Below are positions 24,814 to 34,052 of a DNA stretch of 64,000 nt, one piece after another; the first letter of the stretch is position 1; every line of letters begins with the position of its first letter. Made by a program: the position numbers and the translations under genes. The DNA comes from Candidatus Nitricoxidivorans perseverans. GTDB lineage: Bacteria; Pseudomonadota; Gammaproteobacteria; Burkholderiales; Rhodocyclaceae. The DNA lies in NCBI GenBank assembly GCA_030246985.1, contig CP107246.1:62001-126000 (forward strand), given 5' to 3'. The notes under the pieces were generated by a model that made no database searches, had not been told where the DNA came from, and worked only from the letters and a program-made list of their open reading frames with translations.

Positions 24814-26964
24814 ATGACACGCTTGTTTCGCGGCTTGAACTGGCTGCCGCTGGGCCTCTTGCTGCTTGCCGCGGTCGTCGGTCTATGGCTCGAGCGTGAG
24901 CATCGCCCCGACCTGGCCTTCTTCGCCGCCGGCGCCCTCGGCGGCGCCGGCCTGATCGCCCTTTTCATCCATGTCGCCGTCACCCGGCGCCTGATGCGTC
25001 TTTTCAGGGCGGTGGGTCGCTTTGCCGACGGCGACGTGGATGTGCGCCTGGGTTGGACGGGTACGGGCGTCATCGCACGCCTGGGCATGCAGTTCGATTA
25101 CATGGTCACGCGCCTGGAGCGGGAGCGCGTGTACCTGGCCGAGGGCGAGGAACGACTCAACTTCGCGTTGCGCGGCAGCAGCGCCGGCATTTGGGACTGG
25201 CGCATCGACCGCGGCCAAACCTACTACTCGCCGCGCTGGAAAAGCCTGCTCGGATTTTTGGAGGCCGAGCTTGTCACCCATGCGGAGGAATGGCTCAAGC
25301 GGGTGCATCCGGAGGACTTGTTGCGGGTGATACAGCTGCTCAATGCCCACCTGCGCGGCGAAAGCGATTTCTTCGAGAGCGAGCACCGCTTGCGCCGCAA
25401 GGATGGCGGCTACATCTGGGTTCTCGAGCGCGGCATGGCCATCCGCGGCGAAGATGGCCAGGCCTACCGCATGGTGGGCGCGCTGACGGATATCTCGCGA
25501 CGCAAGGAAATGGAATCGGCCTTGCGGCGCAGCGAAGAAGAGTACCGCTCCGTGGTTGAAGGAGTGACCCAGGTCATCTTCCGCAGCAACGGCAAGGGCT
25601 GCCTGACTTTCCTCAATCCGGCCTGGCGGGAACTCACGGGGTTTCCCGTCGAGGCGAGCCTTTCGCGCCCGCTGGCCGATCACGTCCATCCGGCGGACCG
25701 GGACGAGGCGGGCCGATGGTTCGAGGTCGCGGCCGCGGGGGGGGCCGCGAGCGGCGAATGCGAATTCCGCCTGTTGACCCGGCAGGGCGAAGCGCGCTGG
25801 TTCAGGCTCCACGCCCGGGCTGTCGGCGAGCCCGGCGGGGAGGGTGGGATCGCCGGGGTGCTCACCGACATCGACGCGCAAAAGCGGGCGCAGGACGCCC
25901 TGGCGAAAAGCAACACCGAGCGCGACACCATCCTGAACATGAGCCCGAACGGCTTCGTCTTTGCCGACTGCGCCGGGCGGGTGACCTATGTGAATCCCGC
26001 CTTTCTGGCGATGACCGGTTTTGCCGGAGAGGAGATCGAGGGCGGTAGCCTGGCGGACCTGGAGGCTCGCATCCGGGCGCTGTGCGATCCGGAAAAGCCG
26101 ATGCCGGCCCCGTCCAACGGCGCCGACGAAGTGGCGGACACGCTGCATCTGGACAAGCCGGCGAAAAAGATTCTCGAACGCCTGGTGCGCGGCATCCGGG
26201 ACGACCAGGGCAAGGTTCAGGGCGGGATCATGTTCTTCCGGGACGTGACGCGGGAAGTGGAAGTGGATCGCATGAAAAGCGAGTTCCTGTCCACGGCGGC
26301 GCATGAGCTGCGCACCCCGATGGCAAGCATTTTCGGCTTCTCCGAGCTTCTCCTGATGCGCGACTTCGATGCCGCGACGCGGCGCGAGCTGCATGAAATC
26401 ATCCACCGCCAGACCCGCAATCTCACCAACCTGGTCGATGAGTTGCTGGATCTCGCCCGCATCGAGGCCAGGGGGGGCAAGAGCTTCAAGTTCCGCGAGC
26501 AGACGCTTTTGCCCATCGTGGTCAATGCCGCGGCTTCGCAGTACCTGCCGGCGGAAACCCACCGCATGGAAGTCGACCTGCCGCCGACCCTGCCGTGGGT
26601 GAATGTGGACGCCGACAAGCTGCATCAGGCGCTGGTGAACGTCCTCGGCAATGCCGTCAAGTATTCGCCGCGCGGCGGCGTGATCCGCGTCTCGGCATCG
26701 TCCCGGCGGGCTGACGGCCGCGACATGGTGGGCATTTCGATCCGCGACCAAGGCATCGGCATGACGCCGGAGCAGATGGAGCACGTCTTCGACCGCTTCT
26801 ACCGGGCCGACGCCTCGGGCGCCATCCCGGGCACTGGCCTGGGCATGTGCCTGGTGAAGGAAATAATGGAGATATTCGGCGGCGAGGTGACGATGAGCAG
26901 CGCCATCGATCAGGGAACCGAGGTCACGCTATGGCTGCCGGTTTATGCGCATACTGATCGTTGA
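24814..26964 (+). CDS. Three-PAS membrane sensor histidine kinase
   Basis: 716 residues. Two N-terminal transmembrane helices with almost no periplasmic loop (WLPLGLLLLAAVVGLWLE, then FFAAGALGGAGLIALFI) lead to a HAMP segment (RRLMRLFRAVGRFADGDVDVRLG). Three PAS/PAC units follow, marked by GIWDWRIDRGQTYYSPRWKSLLGF, FRSNGKGCLTFLNPAWRELTGF and GFVFADCAGRVTYVNPAFLAMTGF. The HisKA helix has the phospho-acceptor in AHELRTPMAS (about residue 497), and the ATPase domain has HQALVNVLGNAVKYSPRGG and DQGIGMTPEQM. No haem or flavin residues can be assigned with confidence. It overlaps the next receiver gene by 20 bp. Confidence 0.93.
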   Translation: MTRLFRGLNWLPLGLLLLAAVVGLWLEREHRPDLAFFAAGALGGAGLIALFIHVAVTRRLMRLFRAVGRFADGDVDVRLGWTGTGVIARLGMQFDYMVTRLERERVYLAEGEERLNFALRGSSAGIWDWRIDRGQTYYSPRWKSLLGFLEAELVTHAEEWLKRVHPEDLLRVIQLLNAHLRGESDFFESEHRLRRKDGGYIWVLERGMAIRGEDGQAYRMVGALTDISRRKEMESALRRSEEEYRSVVEGVTQVIFRSNGKGCLTFLNPAWRELTGFPVEASLSRPLADHVHPADRDEAGRWFEVAAAGGAASGECEFRLLTRQGEARWFRLHARAVGEPGGEGGIAGVLTDIDAQKRAQDALAKSNTERDTILNMSPNGFVFADCAGRVTYVNPAFLAMTGFAGEEIEGGSLADLEARIRALCDPEKPMPAPSNGADEVADTLHLDKPAKKILERLVRGIRDDQGKVQGGIMFFRDVTREVEVDRMKSEFLSTAAHELRTPMASIFGFSELLLMRDFDAATRRELHEIIHRQTRNLTNLVDELLDLARIEARGGKSFKFREQTLLPIVVNAAASQYLPAETHRMEVDLPPTLPWVNVDADKLHQALVNVLGNAVKYSPRGGVIRVSASSRRADGRDMVGISIRDQGIGMTPEQMEHVFDRFYRADASGAIPGTGLGMCLVKEIMEIFGGEVTMSSAIDQGTEVTLWLPVYAHTDR

Positions 26965-27322
26965 AGACCAGAGCGACGTGCGCAGGCTGCTGCGCATGAC
27001 GCTGGCCCCCCTCGGCTGGGACGTGCACGAAACCGGCAACGGGGCGGAGGCCATGCGCATCACTGCGGAACTGCATCCCGACGTGGTCATCCTCGACGTC
27101 ATGCTGCCCGGCGAAATCGACGGCTACCGGGTCTGCCAGGCGATCAAGGCGGCCCCGGACACCGTCGGAACCTACGTCATCATCCTGAGCGCACGCGGGC
27201 AGCGCCAGGATATCGAGGAAGGCCGGCGCGTTCTGGCCGACCATTACATGGTCAAGCCGTTCAGCCCCCGGGAACTGATCGGGGTCATCCGCCGCGCCGG
27301 AGGGGAGGAACCGGAGGCATAG
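26945..27322 (+). CDS. Single-domain CheY-like response regulator
   Basis: 125 residues, a receiver domain only. Acidic pocket VEDQSD, phosphorylation Asp51 in DVVILDVMLPG, conserved Ser in VIILSA and Lys in DHYMVKPFSPREL. There is no output domain, so it probably acts by protein contact or in a phosphorelay. The 20-bp overlap with the kinase makes it the kinase's direct partner. Confidence 0.92.
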   Translation: MRILIVEDQSDVRRLLRMTLAPLGWDVHETGNGAEAMRITAELHPDVVILDVMLPGEIDGYRVCQAIKAAPDTVGTYVIILSARGQRQDIEEGRRVLADHYMVKPFSPRELIGVIRRAGGEEPEA

Positions 27323-27363
27323 TAAGTATCGAGGGTCAGGGAGCACCTGCGGCCGCGGAACAC

Positions 27364-27369
27364 TATAAT
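27364..27369 (+). promoter_or_regulatory. Candidate -10 element for the HTH-receiver regulator
   Basis: A perfect TATAAT sits 40 bp after the preceding receiver gene. No good -35 is visible 17 bp upstream, so it may need an activator. If it is used, transcription starts near 27375, which rules out the ATG at 27368 and supports the ATG at 27428. Confidence 0.45.
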
Positions 27370-27427
27370 GCCGCTCAAACGGATGGATTCTCCGCGAACC
27401 ATCGAACAACCCGCCGAAAGCGAAATC

Positions 27428-28057
27428 ATGACCAAGCTCAAGGGTTATCCCGACCGGGAAGTTTATTGCACCACCCGCGAGGCTGCCGAGATGTTGCACG
27501 TCTCGCTGCGTACGGTGCAGCTATGGGTGGAGAGCGGCGTATTGAGAGCCTGGAAAACGGACGGCGGCCATCGTCGCCTGCCCTTGAGCTCCGTCAACGA
27601 GGTGATCCAGAAACGAATGGGCAAGGTCGCCGCGCCGGTGTCGCCGGGAGGGGACAAGTTCGACATCCTGGTTCTGGAGGACGATGAAGACATGGCCAGG
27701 CTCTATCGCATGACCATGGAGGCATGGCAGCTTCCCATTCGGGCCACGTTCGTCTCCAGCGTGTTCGAGGCGCTGATCGTCATCGGCCGGGGCGAGCCGG
27801 ACCTCCTCATCACCGACCTCAGGATGCCCGAAGTGGACGGCTTCGAGATCATCCGGCTGCTCCGGAACGACCCGGCGCTGCGGGGTCTCGACATCGTAGC
27901 GGTGACCGCGCTGAGCAAGGCCGAGATCGAGGAGCGGGGCGGCTTGCCGGACGGTATTACGGTATTTACAAAGCCTGTCGCCTTCGATCAACTGCTGGGT
28001 TACGTCAGCGCCTGCCTTGCCCATCGGAAAATCAGGGAAAAACAACCGGCGCCGTGA
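27428..28057 (+). CDS. Response regulator with N-terminal HTH and C-terminal receiver
   Basis: 209 residues with the domains reversed from the usual order. Residues about 10-65 are an excisionase/MerR-like winged HTH (YCTTREAAEMLHVSLRTVQLWVESG, then LRAWKTDGGHRRLPLSSVNEVI). Residues about 75-205 are a receiver (ILVLEDDEDMARLYRM, phospho-Asp in DLLITDLRMPEVDGFEII, AVTALSK, VFTKPVAFDQLL). The HTH should bind DNA, with phosphorylation modulating it. It follows the kinase/receiver pair by about 100 bp and is probably part of the same pathway. An earlier in-frame ATG at 27368 is disfavoured by the overlapping TATAAT. Confidence 0.88.
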   Translation: MTKLKGYPDREVYCTTREAAEMLHVSLRTVQLWVESGVLRAWKTDGGHRRLPLSSVNEVIQKRMGKVAAPVSPGGDKFDILVLEDDEDMARLYRMTMEAWQLPIRATFVSSVFEALIVIGRGEPDLLITDLRMPEVDGFEIIRLLRNDPALRGLDIVAVTALSKAEIEERGGLPDGITVFTKPVAFDQLLGYVSACLAHRKIREKQPAP

Positions 28058-28091
28058 CGTCCGCGCCACGGCGCCTCCGGGCGGGAGAACG

Positions 28092-29531
28092 CTACAGCAC
28101 CTCCCCTGCGTGATCCGCCAGGCGCGAGCGTTCGCCGCGCTGGAGCGTGATATGGCCCGAATGGGCCCAACCCTTGAAGCGGTCCACCACGTAGGTCAGG
28201 CCGGACGAGCCTTCGGTGAGGTAGGGCGTGTCGATCTGGGCGATGTTGCCCAGGCACACGACCTTGGTGCCGGGACCTGCGCGGGTGATGAGCGTCTTCA
28301 TCTGCTTGGGCGTGAGGTTCTGCGCCTCGTCGATGATGAGATACTTGTTGATGAAGGTGCGCCCGCGCATGAAGTTGAGCGACTTGACCTTGATGCGGCT
28401 GCGGATCAGGTCCATGGTCGCGGCCCGGCCCCAGTCGCCGCCGTAGGCGCCGCCTGACTTTTCGCCTTCCTCGGCGGGTTTGTTGAGCACGTCGAGGTTG
28501 TCCTCCAGCGCGCCCATCCAGGGCGTCATCTTTTCTTCCTCGGTACCGGGCAGGAAGCCGATGTCCTCGCCGACGGGCACGGTAACGCGCGTGATGATGA
28601 TCTCGGAATAACGCTTTGTCTCCAGCGTCTGGGTGAGGCCGGCGGCGAGCGTCAGCAGGGTCTTGCCGGTGCCGGCCTGGCCGAGCAGCGTGACGAAGTC
28701 GATCTCCGGGTCCATCAGCAGGTTCAGCGCGAAGTTCTGCTCGCGGTTCCTCGCCGTGATACCCCAGACGGCGTTCTTCTGGTGCCCGTAGTCCGTCAGC
28801 GTCGCCAGCACGGCGCTCTTGCCACCGCCCTCGCGGACGATGGCGTGGAAAGGCTTTTCCTTGTCGGCGTCGAGAAACAGGAACTGGTTGACCAGCAGGT
28901 CGGGGCACAGCGGCCCGGTGACGCGGTAGAGGGTCTTGCTGTCCTGCTTCCAGGATTTCATGTCCTGGCTATGCCGCTCCCAGAAGTCGGCCGACAGTTC
29001 CAGGGTGCCGGTGTAGAGGAGGTCGGTGTCCTCCAGCACCTTGTCGTTGAAGTAATCCTGCGCTTCCAGCCCCAGGGCGCGGGCCTTGATGCGCATGTTG
29101 ATGTCCTTGGAGACGAGGATCACCGGCCGCTTGCCGAACTCCTTCTGGAGGTGCATGACCACGGCGATGATCTGGTTGTCTCCCCGTGACGTCGGCAGCG
29201 ACGTGGGCAGCATGCTGGTGATGGCCTCGGTCTGGAAGAACAGCCGGCCGGTCGCCAGCTCGCGCGAGGGCACGGTCAGCTCGATGCCCTGCCGGATGGC
29301 GTGTTCGCAGCAGGAGACGATTTCGTCGAGCAGGCGGCTGGCCTGGCGGGCGTTGCGGGCGACTTCCGACATGCCCTTCTTGTTCGAGTCCAGCTCCTCG
29401 AGAGTCATCATGGGCACGTAGATGTCGTGCTCCTCGAAGCGGTAGAGGCTCAGGGGATCGTGCATCAGCACGTTGGTGTCGAGCACGAAAAGCTTGGTGG
29501 GTTTGGGCTGCTTGGAGCGTTTGGCGTTCAT
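28092..29531 (-). CDS. PhoH-family ATPase with N-terminal PIN domain
   Basis: About 479 residues. A PIN nuclease domain comes first (KLFVLDTNVLMHDPLSLYRF, MTLEELDSNKKG, TSRGDNQIIAVVMHLQ, VILVSKDINMRIKARALGL) with its acidic residues intact. A PhoH ATPase domain follows, with Walker A LGQAGTGKTLLTLAAG, RVTVPVGEDIGFLPGTEEEKM, YLIIDEAQNLTPKQMKTLITRAGPGTKVVCLGN. PhoH2-type proteins couple an RNA helicase-like ATPase to an RNase. The ATG at 29531 is chosen because MNAKRSKQPKPTKLF gives the usual start; the in-frame codon at 29591 adds an unconserved stretch. It is divergent from alaA. Confidence 0.93.
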   Translation of the reverse strand: MNAKRSKQPKPTKLFVLDTNVLMHDPLSLYRFEEHDIYVPMMTLEELDSNKKGMSEVARNARQASRLLDEIVSCCEHAIRQGIELTVPSRELATGRLFFQTEAITSMLPTSLPTSRGDNQIIAVVMHLQKEFGKRPVILVSKDINMRIKARALGLEAQDYFNDKVLEDTDLLYTGTLELSADFWERHSQDMKSWKQDSKTLYRVTGPLCPDLLVNQFLFLDADKEKPFHAIVREGGGKSAVLATLTDYGHQKNAVWGITARNREQNFALNLLMDPEIDFVTLLGQAGTGKTLLTLAAGLTQTLETKRYSEIIITRVTVPVGEDIGFLPGTEEEKMTPWMGALEDNLDVLNKPAEEGEKSGGAYGGDWGRAATMDLIRSRIKVKSLNFMRGRTFINKYLIIDEAQNLTPKQMKTLITRAGPGTKVVCLGNIAQIDTPYLTEGSSGLTYVVDRFKGWAHSGHITLQRGERSRLADHAGEVL

Positions 29532-29599
29532 GGGGGCCTCGCTGAAATTGCCCCGGATGGTAACATTGAGCCAGTCCACCCAGGTATCCACGGAACACC

Positions 29600-30826
29600 A
29601 TGCAACCCGTACTTAAATCCACAAAGCTCGCCAACGTCTGTTATGACATCCGTGGCCCCGTTCTCGCCCGAGCCAGGCAGATGGAGGAGGACGGCCAGCG
29701 CGTCATCAAGCTCAACATCGGCAATCCGGCGCCCTTTGGCTTCATCGCGCCGGAGGAGATCATCCAGGACGTGATCCACAACCTGCCCGCGGCCTCGGGC
29801 TACTGCGACTCCAAGGGCCTGTTCGCCGCGCGCAAGGCCATCATGCACTACACGCAGGACAAGAGGATTCCCGGCGTGAACGTGGAGGACATCTACATCG
29901 GCAACGGCGTCTCCGAGCTGATCGTGATGGCCATGAACGCCCTGCTCGACGCCGGCGACGAGGTGCTGGTGCCGGCCCCCGACTATCCCCTGTGGACGGC
30001 GGCGGTCAGCCTCTCCGGCGGCACGCCGCGCCACTACATCTGCGACGAGGGCGCCGGCTGGCTGCCCGACATCGCCGACATCCGCGCCAAGATCACGCCC
30101 AACACGCGCGCCATCGTCGTCATCAACCCCAACAACCCGACCGGCGCGCTGTACCCGGTGGACCTGCTGCTGGAGATCATCAAGGTTGCCCGCGAACACC
30201 AGCTCATCATCTACGCCGACGAGATCTACGACAAGGTGCTCTACGACGGCGCCAGCCATACCTCGATCGCCAGCCTGGCCGAGGACGTACTCTGCATCAC
30301 CTTCAACGGCCTGTCGAAGAACTACCGGGCGGCGGGCTTCCGCGCCGGCTGGATGGTGGTTTCCGGCGAAAAGCACCACGCCCGCGACTACATCGAGGGG
30401 CTGACCATGCTGGCCTCGATGCGGCTTTGCGCCAACGTGCCGGCCCAGTACGGCATCCAGACGGCGCTGGGCGGCTACCAGAGCATCAACGACCTGGTGC
30501 TGCCCACGGGCAGGCTCTGCCGACAGCGCGACCTCGCCCACGAGCTGCTGACCGCGATTCCCGGCGTCTCCTGCGTCAAGCCCAAGGCGGCGATGTATCT
30601 CTTCCCGAGGCTGGACCCGAAGCTCTACCCGATCGCCGACGACCAGCAGTTCATCCTTGAACTGCTCGAACAGGAGCGGGTGCTGCTGGTGCAGGGCAGC
30701 GGCTTCAACTGGCCCGCCCCCGATCACATGCGCGTCGTCTTCCTTCCCAATGTCGACGATCTCACCGAGGCCATCGGCCGCATCGCGCGCTTCCTCGAAC
30801 ACTATAGAAAACGTCACGGCAACTAG
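29600..30826 (+). CDS. alaA: Glutamate-pyruvate aminotransferase AlaA
   Basis: 408 residues, class I PLP aminotransferase closely resembling E. coli AlaA along its length: KLANVCYDIRGPVLARA, VIKLNIGNPAPFGF, VEDIYIGNGVSELIVMAMN, VPAPDYPLWTAAVSLSGG, NPNNPTGALY. The PLP lysine is in FNGLSKNYRAAGFRAGW. It makes alanine from pyruvate with glutamate as amino donor. It lies 4 bp before hom and two genes before thrC, a gene order common in betaproteobacteria, so amino-acid synthesis genes are grouped. Confidence 0.95.
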   Translation: MQPVLKSTKLANVCYDIRGPVLARARQMEEDGQRVIKLNIGNPAPFGFIAPEEIIQDVIHNLPAASGYCDSKGLFAARKAIMHYTQDKRIPGVNVEDIYIGNGVSELIVMAMNALLDAGDEVLVPAPDYPLWTAAVSLSGGTPRHYICDEGAGWLPDIADIRAKITPNTRAIVVINPNNPTGALYPVDLLLEIIKVAREHQLIIYADEIYDKVLYDGASHTSIASLAEDVLCITFNGLSKNYRAAGFRAGWMVVSGEKHHARDYIEGLTMLASMRLCANVPAQYGIQTALGGYQSINDLVLPTGRLCRQRDLAHELLTAIPGVSCVKPKAAMYLFPRLDPKLYPIADDQQFILELLEQERVLLVQGSGFNWPAPDHMRVVFLPNVDDLTEAIGRIARFLEHYRKRHGN

Positions 30827-30830
30827 GCAC

Positions 30831-32141
30831 ATGAACCCCATCAACGTAGGACTGCTCGGCGTCGGCACCGTCGGCGGCGGCACCTGGACGGTGCTCAACC
30901 GCAATCAGGAAGAAATCACCCGGCGCGCCGGCCGGCCCATCCGCATCAGCGTCGTTGCCGACAAGAACCTCGAACTCGCCAGGAAGGTCACCGGCGGCGC
31001 CTGCCGGCTCACCGACGATGCCTTCTCGGTGGTCGCCGATCCGGAAGTGGATATCGTCGTCGAGCTGATCGGCGGCTACGGCGTGGCGAAGGAACTGGTG
31101 CTCAAGGCCATCGAGAACGGCAAGCACGTGGTCACCGCCAACAAGGCGCTGCTGGCCGTCCACGGCAATGAGATCTTCGCCGCCGCGCAGCGGAAGGGCG
31201 TCATGGTCGCCTTCGAGGCCGCCGTGGCGGGCGGCATTCCGATCATCAAGGCGCTGCGCGAGGGCCTCACCGCCAATCGCATCCAGTGGATCGCCGGCAT
31301 CATCAACGGCACCACCAACTTCATCCTCTCCGAGATGCGCGACAAGGGCCTGGCCTTCGACGCCGTGCTCAAGGAGGCGCAGCGCCTGGGCTACGCCGAG
31401 GCCGACCCGACCTTCGACATCGAGGGCGTCGACGCCGCGCACAAGCTCACCATCATGTCGGCCATCGCCTTCGGCATTCCCATGCGGTTCGAGAAGGCGC
31501 ACGTCGAGGGCATCAGCCGGCTTTCGGCGGAGGACATCAAGTACGCCGAGCAGCTGGGCTACCGCATCAAGCTGCTGGGCATCACAAAGAAGAAGGCCGA
31601 AGGCGTCGAACTTCGCGTCCACCCGACCCTGATCCCGGCTAGGCGCCTGATCGCCAACGTCGAGGGCGCCATGAACGCCGTCCTGGTGCAGGGCGACGCC
31701 GTCGGCGCGACGCTCTACTACGGCAAGGGCGCCGGCGCCGAGCCGACCGCCAGCGCCATCATCGCCGACCTCGTCGACGTCACCCGCATGCACACCGCCG
31801 ATCCGGAGCACCGCGTGCCGCATCTCGCCTTCCAGCCGGACGCCGTGGTGAACACGCCGATCCTGCCGATGAGCGAGGTCGAAACGGGATACTACCTGCG
31901 GCTCGCCGTCTCCGACCAGCCGGGCGTGCTGGCCGACATCACGCGGATACTGGCCGACCAGCAGATATCCATCGACGCCATGATCCAGCGCGAGCCGGCC
32001 GAAGGCGAGGCTCAGACCGACATCATCCTGCTGACCCACGTCACGAAGGAGAAGAACGTCGACGCGGCGATCGCCCGCATCGAGGCGCTGCCGGTGGTCA
32101 AGCGTCAGGTGATCCGGCTGCGCATGGAGAGCCTCGGCTGA
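30831..32141 (+). CDS. hom: Homoserine dehydrogenase
   Basis: 436 residues. The nucleotide-binding site is VGLLGVGTVGGGTWTVL at the N-terminus. The catalytic region includes VTANKALLAVHG, FEAAVAGGIPIIKALREGL, GIINGTTNFIL and ADPTFDIEGVDAAHKLTIM. A C-terminal ACT domain (LRLAVSDQPGVLADITRILADQQISIDAMIQ) allows feedback control by threonine. It reduces aspartate semialdehyde to homoserine. It is monofunctional, with no aspartokinase part. Its stop overlaps the thrC start by one base (TGATG). Confidence 0.97.
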   Translation: MNPINVGLLGVGTVGGGTWTVLNRNQEEITRRAGRPIRISVVADKNLELARKVTGGACRLTDDAFSVVADPEVDIVVELIGGYGVAKELVLKAIENGKHVVTANKALLAVHGNEIFAAAQRKGVMVAFEAAVAGGIPIIKALREGLTANRIQWIAGIINGTTNFILSEMRDKGLAFDAVLKEAQRLGYAEADPTFDIEGVDAAHKLTIMSAIAFGIPMRFEKAHVEGISRLSAEDIKYAEQLGYRIKLLGITKKKAEGVELRVHPTLIPARRLIANVEGAMNAVLVQGDAVGATLYYGKGAGAEPTASAIIADLVDVTRMHTADPEHRVPHLAFQPDAVVNTPILPMSEVETGYYLRLAVSDQPGVLADITRILADQQISIDAMIQREPAEGEAQTDIILLTHVTKEKNVDAAIARIEALPVVKRQVIRLRMESLG

Positions 32142-33568
32142 TGCGCTATATCTCCACCCGCGGCCACGCCGAATCACAAACCTTCAGCGACATCCTTCTC
32201 GGCGGCCTGGCGCCCGACGGCGGCCTGTATCTGCCGGAACGCTACCCGCAAGTCGCCGCCGCCGAGCTGGCCGAGTGGCGCGGGCTGCCCTACCCCGCGC
32301 TGGCCCTGCGCATCCTCGAGAAGTTCATCGACGACATCCCGGCCTGCGAGCTGAAGACCCTTGCCGACCGCACCTACACGGCGCAGACCTACCGCTGGTG
32401 CCGGCCCGGCCGCGACGCCTCGGACATCACGCCGCTGACGACCCTGGAGCCCGGCTTCCACCTGCTGGAGCTGTCCAACGGCCCGACCCTGGCCTTCAAG
32501 GACATGGCCATGCAGTTGCTCGGCCACATGTTCGAGCATGTGCTGGCCAGGCGCAACGAGACCATCAACATCCTCGGCGCCACCTCGGGCGACACCGGCT
32601 CGGCGGCGGAATACGCCATGCGCGGCAAGAAGGGCGTGCGCGTCTTCATGCTCTCGCCGCACGGCCTGATGAGCGAATTCCAGCGCGCGCAGATGTATTC
32701 GCTCGCCGACCCCAACATCTTCAACATCGCTATCCGCGGCATGTTCGACGACTGCCAGGACATCGTGAAGGCGGTGTCGAACGACGCCGAATTCAAGGCG
32801 AAATACAGGATCGGCGCCGTCAATTCCATCAACTGGGCGCGGGTGCTTGCCCAGATCGTTTATTACTTCAAGGGCTATTTCGCCGCCACGGAGCGCAACG
32901 GCGAGCAAGTGGCCTTCAGCGTGCCTTCGGGCAACTTCGGCAACATCTGCGCCGGCCACATTGCCCGCATGATGGGCCTGCCGATCGCGAAGCTGGTGCT
33001 GGCCACCAACGAGAACGACGTGCTCGACGAGTTCTTCCGTACCGGCATCTACCGGCCCCGCGCCACGGCCGAGACGCACGTGACGTCGAGCCCGTCCATG
33101 GACATCTCCAAGGCCTCGAACTTCGAGCGATTCGTCTTCGACCTCGTGGGCCGCGATCCGGCCGTGGTGCGGCAGCTCTGGGCGAAGGTCGACGCCGGCG
33201 GCAGCTTCGACCTTCGCGGCACCCCCCACATGGCAAGGCTGCCGGAATTCCGCTTCGTTTCAGGCAGCAGCAGCCACGCCGACCGTCTGGCGACGATCCG
33301 CGACATCTGGGGGAGGCATGGGGTCATGATCGACACCCACACGGCCGACGCGGTCAAGATCGCCCGCGAGTGCCGCGAGCCTGGCCTGCCGATGGTGGTA
33401 TTGGAAACCGCACAGCCCGTCAAGTTCGCCGAGACGATCCGCGAGGCGCTCGGCCGCGATCCGGTGCGGCCGGCGGAACTGGAGGGAATGGAAAAACTGC
33501 CGCAGCGCGTGGAGGTGATGGCCGCCGACGCCGATGCCGTGAAGCGATTTATCGCGGCGCGCTGCTGA
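32141..33568 (+). CDS. thrC: Threonine synthase
   Basis: 475 residues, normal length for the long ThrC class. N-terminal MRYISTRGHAESQTFSDILLGGLAPDGGLYLPE is characteristic. The PLP lysine is in GPTLAFKDMAMQLLG, and the phosphate loop is ATSGDTGSAAEYAM. FSVPSGNFGNICAGHIARMMGLPIAKLVLATNENDVL follows. It converts phosphohomoserine to threonine and completes the hom-thrC branch. It converges with a small membrane-protein gene, with 6 bp between the stops. Confidence 0.97.
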   Translation: MRYISTRGHAESQTFSDILLGGLAPDGGLYLPERYPQVAAAELAEWRGLPYPALALRILEKFIDDIPACELKTLADRTYTAQTYRWCRPGRDASDITPLTTLEPGFHLLELSNGPTLAFKDMAMQLLGHMFEHVLARRNETINILGATSGDTGSAAEYAMRGKKGVRVFMLSPHGLMSEFQRAQMYSLADPNIFNIAIRGMFDDCQDIVKAVSNDAEFKAKYRIGAVNSINWARVLAQIVYYFKGYFAATERNGEQVAFSVPSGNFGNICAGHIARMMGLPIAKLVLATNENDVLDEFFRTGIYRPRATAETHVTSSPSMDISKASNFERFVFDLVGRDPAVVRQLWAKVDAGGSFDLRGTPHMARLPEFRFVSGSSSHADRLATIRDIWGRHGVMIDTHTADAVKIARECREPGLPMVVLETAQPVKFAETIREALGRDPVRPAELEGMEKLPQRVEVMAADADAVKRFIAARC

Positions 33569-33574
33569 TGAACT

Positions 33575-33712
33575 TCAGAGGTAGATGACTGCGGGGAACA
33601 CCGTTACCGCCAGCATCAACACCAGCCACTCGAGATTGTGCCGGGCAAGGAAGCCGGTGAAATGCAGGACCAGAACGACGATGGCGACAATGTAGTAGAG
33701 AATGAACAACAT
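33575..33712 (-). CDS. Small two-helix membrane protein (45 residues)
   Basis: The frame reads MLFILYYIVAIVVLVLHF, then TGFLARHNLEWLVLMLAVTV and FPAVIYL before TGA. It is two hydrophobic helices joined by a short polar turn (ARHNLEW). A Shine-Dalgarno (GGGAGGG) lies about 8-10 bases before the ATG. The gene starts in free DNA and ends 6 bp from the thrC stop, so it is not a shadow of thrC. I recognise no family. The good ribosome site and clean amphipathic layout make it likely to be real; function unknown. Confidence 0.7.
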   Translation of the reverse strand: MLFILYYIVAIVVLVLHFTGFLARHNLEWLVLMLAVTVFPAVIYL

Positions 33713-34052
33713 CTGGAATGCCCTCCCGAGTCCAAAACATTGTATCCCATCGGTAATGTCGGCGGTATCTCTTCAGCATCCTGAAATCTGGCGGTGGAGC
33801 GGCAGCCAGTACCAAACCCCACCAACTCGGCGCATTCTTGCTTGCAAAAGCTGCTGAGAACATTCGCGGAAAGACGCCGAATCTGCCGCCAGTCTATCAG
33901 ATGCGAATGGTCAGGCCCATCGAAAATGCAGGCGTCTATTCGATTCCGAAACGCGCAGTCGAACCCACGACCCTATTGATGCGGCAGCCTGACTTGGCTT
34001 GTGGACGGAACAGCGCCTTCATGGACTCCCACCAACCCGTTCGGAGTCCTGC
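33713..34052. other. Gene-poor stretch at the backbone/accessory boundary
   Basis: No frame here looks like a protein I can support. Base composition shifts from the high-GC backbone to lower GC, and this is where conserved chromosomal genes give way to accessory ones. A frame open across much of the stretch (with KPHQLGAFLLAKAAENIRGK) has no ribosome site or recognisable motif and may be a relic. Confidence 0.4.

Noticed and set aside
24883-26784. 633-codon minus-strand frame over the PAS kinase
   Set aside because: Shadow of the kinase, whose PAS, HisKA and ATPase motifs are all intact on the plus strand.
28000-28908. Arg/His-rich minus-strand frame over phoH
   Set aside because: Out-of-frame reading of the phoH coding strand.
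30762-32177. 471-codon minus-strand frame over hom
   Set aside because: Antisense shadow; hom is complete and conserved.
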